A stretch of 8,166 bases of DNA from Marinilabiliales bacterium (GTDB lineage: Bacteria > Bacteroidota > Bacteroidia > Bacteroidales > BM523). The notes under the pieces were generated by a model that was given only the letters and a program-made list of their open reading frames with translations, had not been told where the DNA came from and did not search any database. The stretch lies in contig PKSZ01000179.1 of NCBI GenBank assembly GCA_002869425.1, positions 1 through 8,166 on the forward strand, given 5' to 3'. The stretch's first letter is position 1; every line of letters begins with the position of its first letter. Made by a program: the position numbers and the translations under genes. Shown piece by piece: positions 1 to 6,808 of the stretch.

Positions 1-741
1 TGGATTTTTCAAACCTGTATATACTATGGATCGGTATATAAAATAGAATGAAGCCAATTTGGATAGATGCCCTATTAAGTTTGAAATTTCATACATATCC
101 ACATAAAAAGTGAAGGAAAGTTCCGCAATAATGGTAAAAACCAGTGCAAGAATCAGGTCGTTAAAGATTCTTTTTTCAATTTGTTTTCTTTTTTTAAGCA
201 GGATAACGATTGTTGCAACTAAAATCGCACTGATTATGTATTCACTTATTATTTTAAAATTCGTGAGTCCTTCTCCCGGAATATGACATAAAGGGAAAAT
301 ATCATAATAAAAAATACTTAAAATAACTGTTGAAGTTATTATGAAATAGACCAATAGAATAAGATTGTACGATTTTTTTACTTTCCTGCCAATCAGGATC
401 ATAGCCAGTAAAATGGAAATGCTTTCAATGTATCTTGCCGAAATCCACAATTGCGTAGTGTACTGATCTGTACTAAAAACACCCATCCCCTGATAGGCTA
501 AAACATGCAAAAAGTCAAGTGTTCCTACATACAAGTATGCAATACCGATACTTGCCAATCCAAAATGCTCAGAGTATTTTTTAGTATTCCAGGATATGAT
601 GAACATGGCCACCGCTATGGCAATACTAAATCCTTCTACAAATGCATGAAATATTAAGTAGTTATAAAAACTAATAATAATTAAAAGAACGATCACCAGC
701 GTAATGATCGCTGAACCAATAATATGGTTTTTAAAATTCAT
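1..741 (-). CDS. MASE3-domain membrane sensor protein, N-terminal part (partial, runs off left edge)
   Basis: This is the first 247 residues of an open reading frame that continues past base 1. It is almost entirely membrane-embedded, with about eight hydrophobic segments (roughly residues 6-30, 36-51, 62-82, 99-118, 126-149, 166-183, 195-215 and 223-244). The pattern matches the MASE3 sensor domain: FVEGFSIAI near 34-42, LDFLH at 75-79, WISARYIES at 99-107, an AELSFTFYVD stretch at 206-215, and GHLSKLASFY followed by TGLKNP at the visible end. In this family MASE3 precedes PAS, histidine kinase or GGDEF output domains; which one is present here lies outside the window. The ATG at 741 is chosen because the first membrane segment begins five codons later. 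The frame stays open a little further upstream, with a possible GTG seven codons earlier. The ligand of MASE3 is not known. It is divergent from the secreted protein at 831. Confidence 0.85.
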   Translation of the reverse strand, partial: MNFKNHIIGSAIITLVIVLLIIISFYNYLIFHAFVEGFSIAIAVAMFIISWNTKKYSEHFGLASIGIAYLYVGTLDFLHVLAYQGMGVFSTDQYTTQLWISARYIESISILLAMILIGRKVKKSYNLILLVYFIITSTVILSIFYYDIFPLCHIPGEGLTNFKIISEYIISAILVATIVILLKKRKQIEKRIFNDLILALVFTIIAELSFTFYVDMYEISNLIGHLSKLASFYFIYRSIVYTGLKNP

Positions 742-763
742 TGTCCCAAAATCTTTTACCACA

Positions 764-791
764 CAAACTAAATGCTTTCTACGAAATTCAA
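764..791 (-). promoter_or_regulatory. Possible Bacteroidetes-type promoter for the MASE3 sensor gene
   Basis: On the minus strand a TTG (791-789) is followed after 17 bases by TTAGTTTG (771-764), close to the TAnnTTTG -7 element of Bacteroidetes. A transcript would start around 757, leaving a leader of about 16 bases before the ATG at 741. The first base pair of the -7 box deviates and the region is AT-rich, so chance occurrence is possible. The plus-strand gene at 831 must also be transcribed from this 89-base divergent gap; TAATTTTA at 807-814 is a weak candidate for it but has no matching -33 box. Confidence 0.3.
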
Positions 792-830
792 TTAAAAATG
801 TTTTAGTAATTTTACCTAAAATTAGAGGTT

Positions 831-1253
831 ATGAAATTATTACAAAGTACAGTATTTATTCTGTTTATAATGGTTATGTGTGTGTCTGCTGTTAGTGCTC
901 AGGAAAAAAAGTCAGGTAAGTCTAAAAAGAGCGATAGACCTGCAGATATAGGTATTGTAGAGTATGATGAATTTAAGAATTCATCATTCGATTTGTACGA
1001 AAAATCAGTGAAGTATAAAGAAATCTATGAAGCAGGGAAGCTGAGTGATGGAAATATCAGAGACATTTCCAGTGCCAAAAAAGATTTGGTAGCCTTGGGT
1101 GTACAATCTGCAAGTATGGTTAAGAACGCGAAAGAATTATCTGTTGATCAATCGGTTAGGGCAGTAAGGATAACGAATAAATCAATTAAAGCTATCAATA
1201 AAGCCAAGAAGAATATTAACTATGTACTGGATGGTATGAGAGGCAAGGAGTAA
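831..1253 (+). CDS. Small secreted or periplasmic helical protein of unknown function
   Basis: The product has 140 residues. Residues 1-23 form a clear Sec signal peptide: Lys at position 2, a hydrophobic core at about 7-20, and a VSA cleavage site before Gln24. The mature protein starts with a very basic stretch (EKKSGKSKKSDR, 25-36). From residue 45 on it appears almost entirely α-helical with regularly spaced Lys and Ala, such as the AVRITNKSIKAINKAKKN segment at 111-128, suggesting a short helical bundle or coiled coil. There is no cysteine that would make it a lipoprotein. I do not recognise the family. AGAGG at 824-828 lies just before the ATG, an unusually short spacing. The gene is divergent from the MASE3 sensor, and its stop lies four bases from the stop of the convergent helicase gene. 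An envelope role follows only from the signal peptide. Confidence 0.8.
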   Translation: MKLLQSTVFILFIMVMCVSAVSAQEKKSGKSKKSDRPADIGIVEYDEFKNSSFDLYEKSVKYKEIYEAGKLSDGNIRDISSAKKDLVALGVQSASMVKNAKELSVDQSVRAVRITNKSIKAINKAKKNINYVLDGMRGKE

Positions 1254-1257
1254 TTTA

Positions 1258-4200
1258 CTAAACAACTGCCGTTACAATTTCTTTTTCTGGATACCATACA
1301 TAACCGGAAACATTATTATACCCCATTTCTTGTAAAACGTTCATATAGTTGAGCACTTGTTTCTGGTGACTTTTGGTTTCATCTTCGGTGAATTTATAAT
1401 CAATCACAATGGTTTGGTTGCTTGTCAAACAAATTCTATCTGGTCTTAATATTTTACCATCAGGCATAAGAAGATTATTTTCATTGATAACTTCCATGGA
1501 TTTGTCAAACCACTTTTGGGCCTCTTCATGTTCCAGGTATTTTTCAACTTTAAGTTGTAGCATTTCCTTTTCTTCTGAATTGATAATTCCTTCTTCAAAA
1601 ACAAGTGAGACCGCTTTTTTTACATCTTTAATTGTAATAATACATTCAAAAATCTTGTGCATCAATTTACCATAGTTAATATTTTCTGTTGTTTGTTCTT
1701 CTTGAAAATAATTTTCTGAAGATTGTTTCAGCCTGAAAGATTTTCTGTATGAATTTCCAATATAGGAAAGGGGTTTGGCTTCCTGGGCTTTATTTTTTGA
1801 ATTTATGGTCTGAAGATTTCCATATTCGAAACATTTTGTTTCTGAATTCCAGTATTGCCGAAAGTTTAAGTCTGCATGAATACCGCTCGAATAGATATGG
1901 TACATTACATCCCCAATAGTGCTATAGGAGTCACGTTTTATGTATTCAGAATAGCATATGAGACAATTTTGCGCTCTTGTAAATCCCACATAAAGTAAAT
2001 TCAGATTATCAACATAAATTTGAGTTTTTTCCAGATAATAAGCCTCTGCAAAAACTGATTCGGATAGCTTTTCCTGGTATGAAACTGGTATTGGAGATAG
2101 TTTATGGAATGGTGCCTCAGAATTACACCAGATAATTGGTGCTTTTTCGTGATCAAGTTTCCAGTCACAAAATGGAATCAGTACGGCTTTAAACTCAAGG
2201 CCTTTTGATTTGTGTATGGTGTATATATTTATAGAATTTTGTTCTTCATTGGCTGAAAGAGACACATCTTTACCTTTATCATCCCACCATTCAAGAAAAT
2301 CATTGATATCGGACCTTTCTTTGTTTTCATAATCTGCTACAAGGTTCAGAAATCCAGTAAGGTATGTATGATTTTCAGAATTTTCATGAAGCTCAAGCCT
2401 ATCAATCAATTCTTCACAAATTTCATAAACAGGGTATAGTTTGAGTGTCTCTTTGTCAGGCAGAATTTCTTTAACCAGTTGTTCCATTTCTTCTTGATAG
2501 TGAAACTTAGCTTGCTCTTCAGGATGCTTGAAATTTGTATAAAGTTGATACAGCATAGCCATGTTGGTCGTATCTTGATGGTTATGAAGATACCAAAGAC
2601 AGGAAATCAATAATTGTATTGATTCAGATCCTGAAATAACAAGTGCTTCATTAGAAATAACAGAGTAGTTGTAATTTTGTTCTTCTGATTTCGAATTATT
2701 CAGGTTCATTAAGTAATCGGCCAGCAATTTTCCTTCATCTTTTTTTCTTACAAGAATGGCAATGTCTTTTGCTTTATAACCATTGTCCTGCAATTTCTCA
2801 ATATCTGTTTTCAGGCTTGTTAAAACAGCGTTTGTTCTTTCTTGTTTATCACTATTTTCAATGAATGTGTGTTTTACATAGCCTTCGTTTTTATTCTTAT
2901 TTGCGGGTAACTTCTGATTGATGTCAAGGTATGCCTTATCCAGTAACCATGAGAAGTTTTGCTGATCTTTATTCTTATCTTTAAGAAAATCATCCAGTTT
3001 TTCTTTTAGTAAATTACTCGCAGTGTTGAAAACAGAATTGTTAAATGCTACAATATTAGCCTGACTTCTCCAGTTATTCTCCAGCTTGAAAGTTTGTGTT
3101 CCAAGATTTTTGAAATCCTCAAAAACTCCATCGGCCAGTAATTTCCAGTCGCTGTTACGCCATCTGTATATAGACTGTTTAATATCTCCAACTACTAAGC
3201 TGGTATTGCCTTCACTGAGACTGTTTTCCAATAACGGTTTCAGGTTATGCCATTGCAGATGAGAAGTATCCTGAAATTCATCAATCATATAATGCCTAAA
3301 CCTGTTTCCGGCCTTTTCATAAATGTAAGGAGCATCATTTTCATTAATAACTGCACTCAGGAAGCGGGCTGTATCCGAAATGAGTAAAAGGTTTTTTTCG
3401 GTACGATAATCTCTTAAGGTTTCTGTTATATCATTTACAACACCCAAAACATGTAACTTTTTTAATATTACAAGTGCAGAGTTGTAATATTTAACTTGTT
3501 TGGAATAGTAATTAACTGCATCATTCATGAATTTCAATAATCCTTGATTCAGGCATGTTGTAATTTCCGGAATTTTATCTGATTTTTTTGCGTACCATTT
3601 TTCTGGCGATTCGCAAGCTTCTCGTGCCCTGACTTTCGGATCGTAATCTGCGTTTGCTTTTGTAATTTTTAGAAAATAACCTGCCGGACCAGATTTTTTA
3701 TTACTGAAATCATCAATGCTTAAATTATGTTCTTTGATTAAATCCATACCTTTATTTCCATAATCCTTCATCTGCTTTTCAAATCCATTAATGATGGAAT
3801 GCAGAGATTGAATATATTGGCTCATAAATTCTTTATACTGGATTTTTTCCTTTAGTTCATTTTCATAATAGATATAGCTCTCTTTTATGATCTCATATGC
3901 AAACTTTTCTATATCATTTTTCAGATTCCAGCTTGAACCTTCTGTAATTTTATGAAAGGAATATTCAACAAGCCAGTTTAGCAAAGATTCATTACCAGAT
4001 AAACCTACAAACATCCGGGTTACCGTTTCAGAAAGAACTTTTTTTGTGTCCATTTCCAGGTTGAAACCAGCACCCAGTCCTGTTTCCTTAGAAAATGCTC
4101 TTATGATTTGCTGAAAAAAACTATCTATTGTTGAGATATAGAAGCGCGAATAGTCATGAAGAATTAATTTTAATGCCTTTTCTGCCTGGTTTTTAATATT

Positions 4201-4446
4201 TTCTGGAGTAATTCCTTCAATTTTGATCAATACTTCTTTATAATCATCGGCATTGTTTTGACTTAGTTTATATAGCACCGAAATAATTCTACTTTTCATT
4301 TCTGCTGTTGCTTTGTTTGTAAACGTAACAGCAAGAATGTTTTTATAGCTGAATGGATTTTTTAATATGATTTTAAGGTATTCAACTGTAAGTTGGAATG
4401 TTTTGCCTGAACCGGCAGAAGCTTGATATACTTTTAATTTGGACAT
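1258..4446 (-). CDS. UvrD/RecB-family (AddA-like) ATP-dependent helicase with C-terminal PD-(D/E)XK nuclease domain
   Basis: A 1062-residue superfamily 1A helicase with a complete motif set: Walker A ASAGSGKT (9-16), motif Ia VTFTNKAT (40-47), motif II IDEFQD (388-393), motif III VVGDIKQSIYRWR (418-430), NWRS (458-461), motif V IYTIHKSKGLEF (741-752) and motif VI LLYVGFTRAQ (817-826). The C-terminus carries a RecB-type nuclease: GKLMHKIFE with His930, RPDRI with Asp1003, VIDYK with Asp1016 and Lys1018, and a QxxxY motif (Gln1030, Tyr1034), so both activities look intact. Such enzymes unwind and resect DNA double-strand ends for RecA-dependent repair in the cytoplasm. Relatives normally work with an AddB-like second nuclease subunit, often encoded next door; none is in this window. 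The start at 4446 places Walker A at the usual distance from the N-terminus. TACCTTTA (minus strand, 4461-4454) resembles a -7 box but would leave almost no leader, and no good -33 box precedes it. Confidence 0.93.
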   Translation of the reverse strand: MSKLKVYQASAGSGKTFQLTVEYLKIILKNPFSYKNILAVTFTNKATAEMKSRIISVLYKLSQNNADDYKEVLIKIEGITPENIKNQAEKALKLILHDYSRFYISTIDSFFQQIIRAFSKETGLGAGFNLEMDTKKVLSETVTRMFVGLSGNESLLNWLVEYSFHKITEGSSWNLKNDIEKFAYEIIKESYIYYENELKEKIQYKEFMSQYIQSLHSIINGFEKQMKDYGNKGMDLIKEHNLSIDDFSNKKSGPAGYFLKITKANADYDPKVRAREACESPEKWYAKKSDKIPEITTCLNQGLLKFMNDAVNYYSKQVKYYNSALVILKKLHVLGVVNDITETLRDYRTEKNLLLISDTARFLSAVINENDAPYIYEKAGNRFRHYMIDEFQDTSHLQWHNLKPLLENSLSEGNTSLVVGDIKQSIYRWRNSDWKLLADGVFEDFKNLGTQTFKLENNWRSQANIVAFNNSVFNTASNLLKEKLDDFLKDKNKDQQNFSWLLDKAYLDINQKLPANKNKNEGYVKHTFIENSDKQERTNAVLTSLKTDIEKLQDNGYKAKDIAILVRKKDEGKLLADYLMNLNNSKSEEQNYNYSVISNEALVISGSESIQLLISCLWYLHNHQDTTNMAMLYQLYTNFKHPEEQAKFHYQEEMEQLVKEILPDKETLKLYPVYEICEELIDRLELHENSENHTYLTGFLNLVADYENKERSDINDFLEWWDDKGKDVSLSANEEQNSINIYTIHKSKGLEFKAVLIPFCDWKLDHEKAPIIWCNSEAPFHKLSPIPVSYQEKLSESVFAEAYYLEKTQIYVDNLNLLYVGFTRAQNCLICYSEYIKRDSYSTIGDVMYHIYSSGIHADLNFRQYWNSETKCFEYGNLQTINSKNKAQEAKPLSYIGNSYRKSFRLKQSSENYFQEEQTTENINYGKLMHKIFECIITIKDVKKAVSLVFEEGIINSEEKEMLQLKVEKYLEHEEAQKWFDKSMEVINENNLLMPDGKILRPDRICLTSNQTIVIDYKFTEDETKSHQKQVLNYMNVLQEMGYNNVSGYVWYPEKEIVTAVV

Positions 4447-4497
4447 ATAATCTTAAAGGTAAGGATTTCCAAAACAATCTCATAAATATATTTTCAT

Positions 4498-4528
4498 TTT
4501 GATATTGAGCCTCTTTTTTGTAATTTAA
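4498..4528 (+). promoter_or_regulatory. Probable promoter of the OmpA-family protein gene
   Basis: TTTG at 4498-4501 is followed after 19 bases by TAATTTAA at 4521-4528, matching the spacing and most of the Bacteroidetes TTTG / TAnnTTTG consensus. Transcription would begin near 4535, about a dozen bases before the ATG at 4547. The last two positions of the -7 box deviate, hence moderate confidence. It lies in the 100-base gap divergent to the helicase gene. Confidence 0.4.
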
Positions 4529-4546
4529 AAAAGTTAATTCTATGCA

Positions 4547-6091
4547 ATGAAAAGTATCGTGTGCCTTGTATTGATAATTATCTCTTTTGGAACCTATGCT
4601 CAGGTTTTTGAGGAATATTATAGAGATGGAAACCTAAAAGGTACAGGACCAAAGCACGATTATGTGTATATAAATCTTGGAGTAGGTTCAGTAAAGCATC
4701 CAAAATCCAAGGTGAAAAAGAAAATGGGTGTATGGACATATTTTTCAAAGTCTGGATATATGATGCGTAAAGAGTCTTACTTGAATGATAAAAAAGGTTC
4801 TGATCTTGGTGTTGTGGCAGATGGAAAATGGGAGTATTATAATTCTGATGAAGAACTGGTAAAGGAAGAATTATATGCTCGTGGCAGAATGATTGGTTTT
4901 CAGGTTCATATGGATGGAGTAATTATAGAAGATGAAATGGAAACACGTATTCATCTTGTGGATACAAGCAAGCACGAAATGATAAGAATAGGAGAGGGAG
5001 AAAAAATCAAAAAGCAGGCTATTTATAACAATGCCCGGTTGCTTCGAAGGGATGTTTTTGTGGGATCAGAATTGGTATATCAGGAAATAATTGATACTCT
5101 TTTGGTACAGAATGATGAAGAAAATCTGGTGTATAATGGAAGTTTTGAGGAATATATTATGCCCCCTTCACGACCAGGTACTATGGAGTATTCTTTACGG
5201 GATTGGTGGGATGGCGGACCGGGTAAATGTGATTATTATAATAGAAATGCATTAACGGAATTGTCTGGCGTACCTGTAAACCAAATGGGCTATCAGGAGG
5301 CATATATGGGGAATGCTTACCTTGGTTTTGATACACAAAGCTCAGATTATCTTCAATCAGAATTGAAAACTACATTACAAAAGGACAGTATTTATTGTAT
5401 CAAAATGTATGTTAGCAGGGCAGATTATTCTTCAGGAATTGCAAAGAGTATCGGTGTGTATTTTGGAGCTGAAAGGGAAAAATTTAAAAATACTGATATT
5501 GTTACAGGGGATGTGAAATTTTCACCTTCAACAGGTTTTTCAGATTCTGATGAATGGATGGAAGTATGTAGAGATTACATTGCACAGGGAGATGAGAAAT
5601 ATATTACCATAGGTGCGTTCACTGAGCCTCCTATTTCACACTATTATATTGATTATGTGAGTGTTCTTCAGATTCAGTTTGCTTCTGAATGCGATTGTAA
5701 TATTTACAACTTATTTGCTGAGTTTCCTTATGAGAAATGGGAGCAGGGCTTGTCTTTATTAATGGATTTTATAGATTTTTCAGCTGAAACAGCTGATTTG
5801 ACTCCGGAGTCTAAAGTGGAAATGGATAATTTGTATTATATATTAAAAGAGCATCCAACAGTAAAGGTGAAGATTAAATCTCATATTTTTGAGATGGATA
5901 ACAAGGCTTTTGCTGATAAGCTTACCCAGGAAAGAGCAAATGCCATTAAAAAATATATTGTTGGCCGGGGAATTAATGATGGAAGAATAGAAGCCAAGGG
6001 TGAAGGATGGCTGGATCCAATTTCTGATAATGAAAGTGATGACGGGCGATCGAAAAATGAACGAATCGAGTTGATTGTAATAAGTCTTTAA
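4547..6091 (+). CDS. Exported MORN-like / β-sandwich / OmpA-domain envelope protein
   Basis: A 514-residue protein in three parts after a signal peptide (1-18, cleavage after GTYA). Residues about 22-115 resemble MORN/YwqK-type repeats: YYRDGNLKGTG, then GVWTYFSKSGYMMRKESYLND (broken around residue 70), then GKWEYYNSDEELVKEELYARG. Residues about 193-376 form a predicted β-sandwich, galactose-binding-like domain, beginning LVYNGSFEEY and ending HYYIDYVSVLQI; this type often precedes OmpA domains in Bacteroidetes. Residues about 405-514 are an OmpA-like domain: FSAETADLTPES, then LTQERANAIKKYIVGRGI, then GRSKNERIEL. Such domains bind the diaminopimelate of peptidoglycan. Arg463 of the binding pair is present, but the partner Asp of the HTD motif is replaced by Phe448, so binding may be altered. 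No lipobox cysteine or β-barrel is evident, so it may be periplasmic or outer-membrane associated. A promoter-like sequence precedes it; the precise role is unknown. Confidence 0.88.
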   Translation: MKSIVCLVLIIISFGTYAQVFEEYYRDGNLKGTGPKHDYVYINLGVGSVKHPKSKVKKKMGVWTYFSKSGYMMRKESYLNDKKGSDLGVVADGKWEYYNSDEELVKEELYARGRMIGFQVHMDGVIIEDEMETRIHLVDTSKHEMIRIGEGEKIKKQAIYNNARLLRRDVFVGSELVYQEIIDTLLVQNDEENLVYNGSFEEYIMPPSRPGTMEYSLRDWWDGGPGKCDYYNRNALTELSGVPVNQMGYQEAYMGNAYLGFDTQSSDYLQSELKTTLQKDSIYCIKMYVSRADYSSGIAKSIGVYFGAEREKFKNTDIVTGDVKFSPSTGFSDSDEWMEVCRDYIAQGDEKYITIGAFTEPPISHYYIDYVSVLQIQFASECDCNIYNLFAEFPYEKWEQGLSLLMDFIDFSAETADLTPESKVEMDNLYYILKEHPTVKVKIKSHIFEMDNKAFADKLTQERANAIKKYIVGRGINDGRIEAKGEGWLDPISDNESDDGRSKNERIELIVISL

Positions 6092-6093
6092 AA

Positions 6094-6111
6094 CCAAATC
6101 AGTCAATTTGG
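6094..6111. repeat. Short inverted repeat after the OmpA-family gene, abutting the next promoter
   Basis: CCAAAT (6094-6099) and ATTTGG (6106-6111) form a perfect 6-bp inverted repeat with a 6-base centre. It begins three bases after the OmpA-family stop codon and ends one base before the TTTG box at 6113. It could be a weak stem-loop ending that transcript or an operator for the next gene. It is short enough to be chance in AT-rich DNA, and no T-tract follows. Confidence 0.25.
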
Positions 6112-6112
6112 A

Positions 6113-6144
6113 TTTGCTTGATAGACAAACAATTTATACCTTCG
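6113..6144 (+). promoter_or_regulatory. Bacteroidetes-type promoter of the zinc-ribbon protein gene
   Basis: TTTG (6113-6116) is separated by 20 bases from TACCTTCG (6137-6144), one mismatch from the TAnnTTTG consensus. It is the best promoter match in the window. Expected transcription start is near 6150, giving a leader of about 15 bases to the ATG at 6167. It implies that the zinc-ribbon gene is transcribed independently of the OmpA-family gene upstream. Confidence 0.6.
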
Positions 6145-6166
6145 AATAAACCAAAACCAAAATACA

Positions 6167-6553
6167 ATGGAAACCAATGATTTAAAATGCCCATACTGCA
6201 ATGCGGAGGTAACCGCTGAAATGCAATTTTGTCCAAGCTGTGGTAAAAATCTTGCAGGAGCCCCACCTTCAACAAAAGATGAAAAGTCAGGAGGAAAAAG
6301 CGATACTTTCTTAATGTTAATTGGGATTATTAGTTTTGCCCATTTCTTCTTTTACATGATCTTGCGATTTGCCGAAATGTATCAGGTTTACCAGGTATTA
6401 AATTATACACTAGGACTTGCATTGTATGCAATTCCTCTATTGGCCAGTTTTGGAATGCAAAAAAAAGGACCCAAAACCTTGATAATGATTTTTGGTATTG
6501 TTTCTCTGGTTATATATATTATCAACCAGATTACACCAATGATGTATTATTAA
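6167..6553 (+). CDS. Zinc-ribbon membrane protein of unknown function
   Basis: A 128-residue protein. Residues 8-25 form a zinc ribbon with two CxxC pairs (Cys8/Cys11 in CPYC and Cys22/Cys25 in CPSC), a metal-binding fold expected to hold one zinc. A Ser/Gly/Lys-rich linker (about 30-45) follows. Three predicted membrane helices come next: about 46-68, 78-97 and 103-123. The N-terminal ribbon together with the Lys-rich linker suggests a cytoplasmic ribbon. Many bacterial genomes carry such zinc-ribbon plus transmembrane proteins; they are rarely characterised, and I cannot assign a substrate or partner. The start at 6167 is supported by the promoter ending at 6144 and by Cys8 lying close behind the start. 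No Shine-Dalgarno sequence is visible; the leader is A-rich, as is usual in this phylum. A strong hairpin lies downstream at 6631. Confidence 0.8.
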   Translation: METNDLKCPYCNAEVTAEMQFCPSCGKNLAGAPPSTKDEKSGGKSDTFLMLIGIISFAHFFFYMILRFAEMYQVYQVLNYTLGLALYAIPLLASFGMQKKGPKTLIMIFGIVSLVIYIINQITPMMYY

Positions 6554-6580
6554 TAGAAGTGAAATAAATTTGATATAATT

Positions 6581-6604
6581 TAACCACTACAAAGAGTAGT
6601 GTTA
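6581..6604 (+). terminator. Short hairpin downstream of the zinc-ribbon gene, possible weak terminator
   Basis: TAAC-C-ACTAC pairs with GTAGTGTTA across a 5-base AAAGA loop, giving a nine-pair stem with one bulged C, 27 bases after the zinc-ribbon stop codon. The sequence after it (TATTTACC) is only weakly T-rich, so it is a poor terminator by itself. It could instead stabilise the 3' end, with the stronger hairpin at 6631-6665 acting as the main stop signal. Confidence 0.3.
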
Positions 6605-6630
6605 TATTTACCTGATTGTGGTTATGAATA

Positions 6631-6665
6631 AAGAAGAGCTGTTACTTTATGCAACAGCTCTTCTT
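6631..6665. terminator. Strong hairpin between convergent transcripts, likely bidirectional intrinsic terminator
   Basis: AAGAAGAGCTGTT (6631-6643) and AACAGCTCTTCTT (6653-6665) form a perfect 13-bp stem with a 9-base loop. On the plus strand it is followed by GTATTTTTAATTTTC, a good T-rich tail for the zinc-ribbon transcript. Read on the minus strand, the arm ends in CTTCTTTATT, a weaker U-rich tail, starting just seven bases after the stop of the 39-residue protein gene. It therefore sits where both the plus-strand gene and the cydB operon should terminate. Confidence 0.75.
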
Positions 6666-6671
6666 GTATTT

Positions 6672-6791
6672 TTAATTTTCTGTTTTATTCAAAAACTTCA
6701 ATTTCTTAAGTAGCTTCATAGAAAGCCAGTATGTAAGAATAATAAATACGGGCCAGCTTAATAACCATAATATTGAATCTAAATATTTCAT
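6672..6791 (-). CDS. Small single-span membrane protein (39 aa) ending the cydB operon; candidate bd-oxidase accessory peptide
   Basis: An open frame of 39 codons starts with ATG at 6791, 17 bases after the stop of the ferritin-like gene, and ends with TAA at 6672. The peptide begins MKYLDSILWLLSWPVF, has one hydrophobic segment at about residues 5-24 with three tryptophans (9, 13, 22) and a central proline (14), and ends in a strongly basic tail (KLLKKLKFLNK, 26-36), which by the positive-inside rule favours a cytoplasmic C-terminus. The short gap, shared strand and the terminator right behind it support a real gene. Tiny single-helix subunits such as CydX and CydS belong to cytochrome bd oxidases in other phyla and are commonly encoded near cydB. 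The sequence is not a recognisable CydX, so the link to the oxidase is by position and size only. An A-rich leader precedes the ATG. Confidence 0.6.
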   Translation of the reverse strand: MKYLDSILWLLSWPVFIILTYWLSMKLLKKLKFLNKTEN

Positions 6792-6808
6792 AATTTTATT
6801 TTTAAATG

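Noticed and set aside
704..895. 63-codon plus-strand ORF
   Set aside because: It overlaps the start of the MASE3 gene, spans the divergent promoter region and runs out of frame through the signal peptide of the 831 gene; the protein has no plausible features.
1409..1675. 88-codon plus-strand ORF inside the helicase gene
   Set aside because: Antisense to the conserved nuclease domain of the helicase; a shadow ORF.
5843..6106. 87-codon minus-strand ORF
   Set aside because: Antisense to the conserved OmpA domain; no family resemblance.
6624..6713. Plus-strand ORF of 29 codons encoding a hydrophobic peptide
   Set aside because: It contains the whole 13-bp terminator hairpin and its T-rich tail, and overlaps the 39-residue gene in antisense. 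Its hydrophobicity follows from T-rich codons; no promoter or leader supports it.
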